Shown here: positions 63,889 through 64,000 of the stretch, piece by piece
Numbering within the stretch: the stretch's first letter is position 1
Layout: each line of letters opens with the position of its first letter
Assembly: GCF_030410395.1 (NCBI RefSeq)
Contig: NZ_JAUHHF010000002.1
Location: 1 to 64,000 of the forward strand
From: Zwartia panacis
Lineage (GTDB): Bacteria > Pseudomonadota > Gammaproteobacteria > Burkholderiales > Burkholderiaceae_B
Reading direction: 5' to 3'
DNA: 64,000 nt
Translations under genes and position numbers: made by a program
Notes under the pieces: generated by a model
What the model was told of the DNA's origin: nothing
Database searches by the model: none
Seen by the model: the letters and a program-made list of their open reading frames with translations, nothing else

Positions 63889-64000
63889 TTACCCGTTTGA
63901 GGAACGCGCCACCCTCTCAATAATTCCCTCGACCCGAGGACTCAAGGACTTTTGATGAACGCCACAGCGCTCGAGCTCTTTGACCAGACCGAGATAATCT
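63889..64000 (-). CDS. Partial gene at the right edge
   Basis: The last 36 codons of a minus-strand gene, ending RVARSSNG before TAA. It enters from beyond the window, so its product cannot be determined. The frame reads naturally through DYLGLVKELERCGVHQKS and SPRVEGIIERVARS, which is the reason for calling it. Confidence 0.5.
   Translation of the reverse strand, partial: DYLGLVKELERCGVHQKSLSPRVEGIIERVARSSNG

Overview
The window looks like the chromosome of a betaproteobacterium, probably Burkholderiales. The reasons are a Bug-type (tripartite tricarboxylate) solute-binding protein, the metal-resistance gene style and moderate G+C with Alcaligenaceae/Comamonadaceae-like proteins. No rRNA, tRNA or CRISPR array was found, so the species cannot be fixed.

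Layout. (1) About 1-575: non-coding sequence ending in a broken end of a phage Rz/Rz1 lysis gene pair. (2) 754-12123: a heavy-metal resistance island. A MerR regulator, a methyltransferase and a His-tailed DMT exporter read leftward, divergent from a P1B Zn/Cd/Pb ATPase. A six-gene leftward czc-type RND operon follows (czcI, czcC, a periplasmic/membrane protein, czcB, czcA, a periplasmic protein). (3) About 12490-52093: a near-complete HK97-like siphoviral prophage of about 40 kb. It starts with a leftward recombination block (HTH protein, large serine recombinase, DUF2924). It continues with a lysogeny switch (XRE repressor plus ImmA protease around a palindromic operator), a rightward replication/recombination module, two toxin-antitoxin pairs, terminase, portal, protease, capsid, tail and tail fibres. 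It ends with a holin/endolysin/Rz/Rz1 lysis cassette. (4) 52244-54219: a leftward arsRC-acr3 arsenic operon. (5) 54571-64000: ordinary-looking chromosomal metabolism: a leuC/leuD-like pair with an alpha/beta hydrolase and a divergent LysR regulator, katG, a class I glutamine amidotransferase, a Bug solute-binding protein, a MetC-like lyase and one partial gene.

How it fits together. The prophage lies between the czc/cad genes and the ars genes, so it either entered a metal/arsenic resistance island or helped assemble it. The last 190 bases of its Rz/Rz1 genes recur at 375-564 on the far side of the metal genes. The inner 115 bases are identical, giving direct repeats 51,518 bp apart that bracket metal genes plus prophage.

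The points most worth a second look are: tandem paralogous tail-fibre genes built from RCC1 beta-propeller repeats; a GGGAAAC programmed -1 frameshift joining the two tail-chaperone frames; an inserted DUF3800 gene between protease and capsid; a ParDE/RelE-type pair between terS and terL that shares a 39-bp promoter gap with terL; a low-complexity alternating-purine/pyrimidine tract after the primase; and the 51.5-kb direct repeat. Coordinates of starts reflect my choice of ribosome-binding site where several starts are possible.
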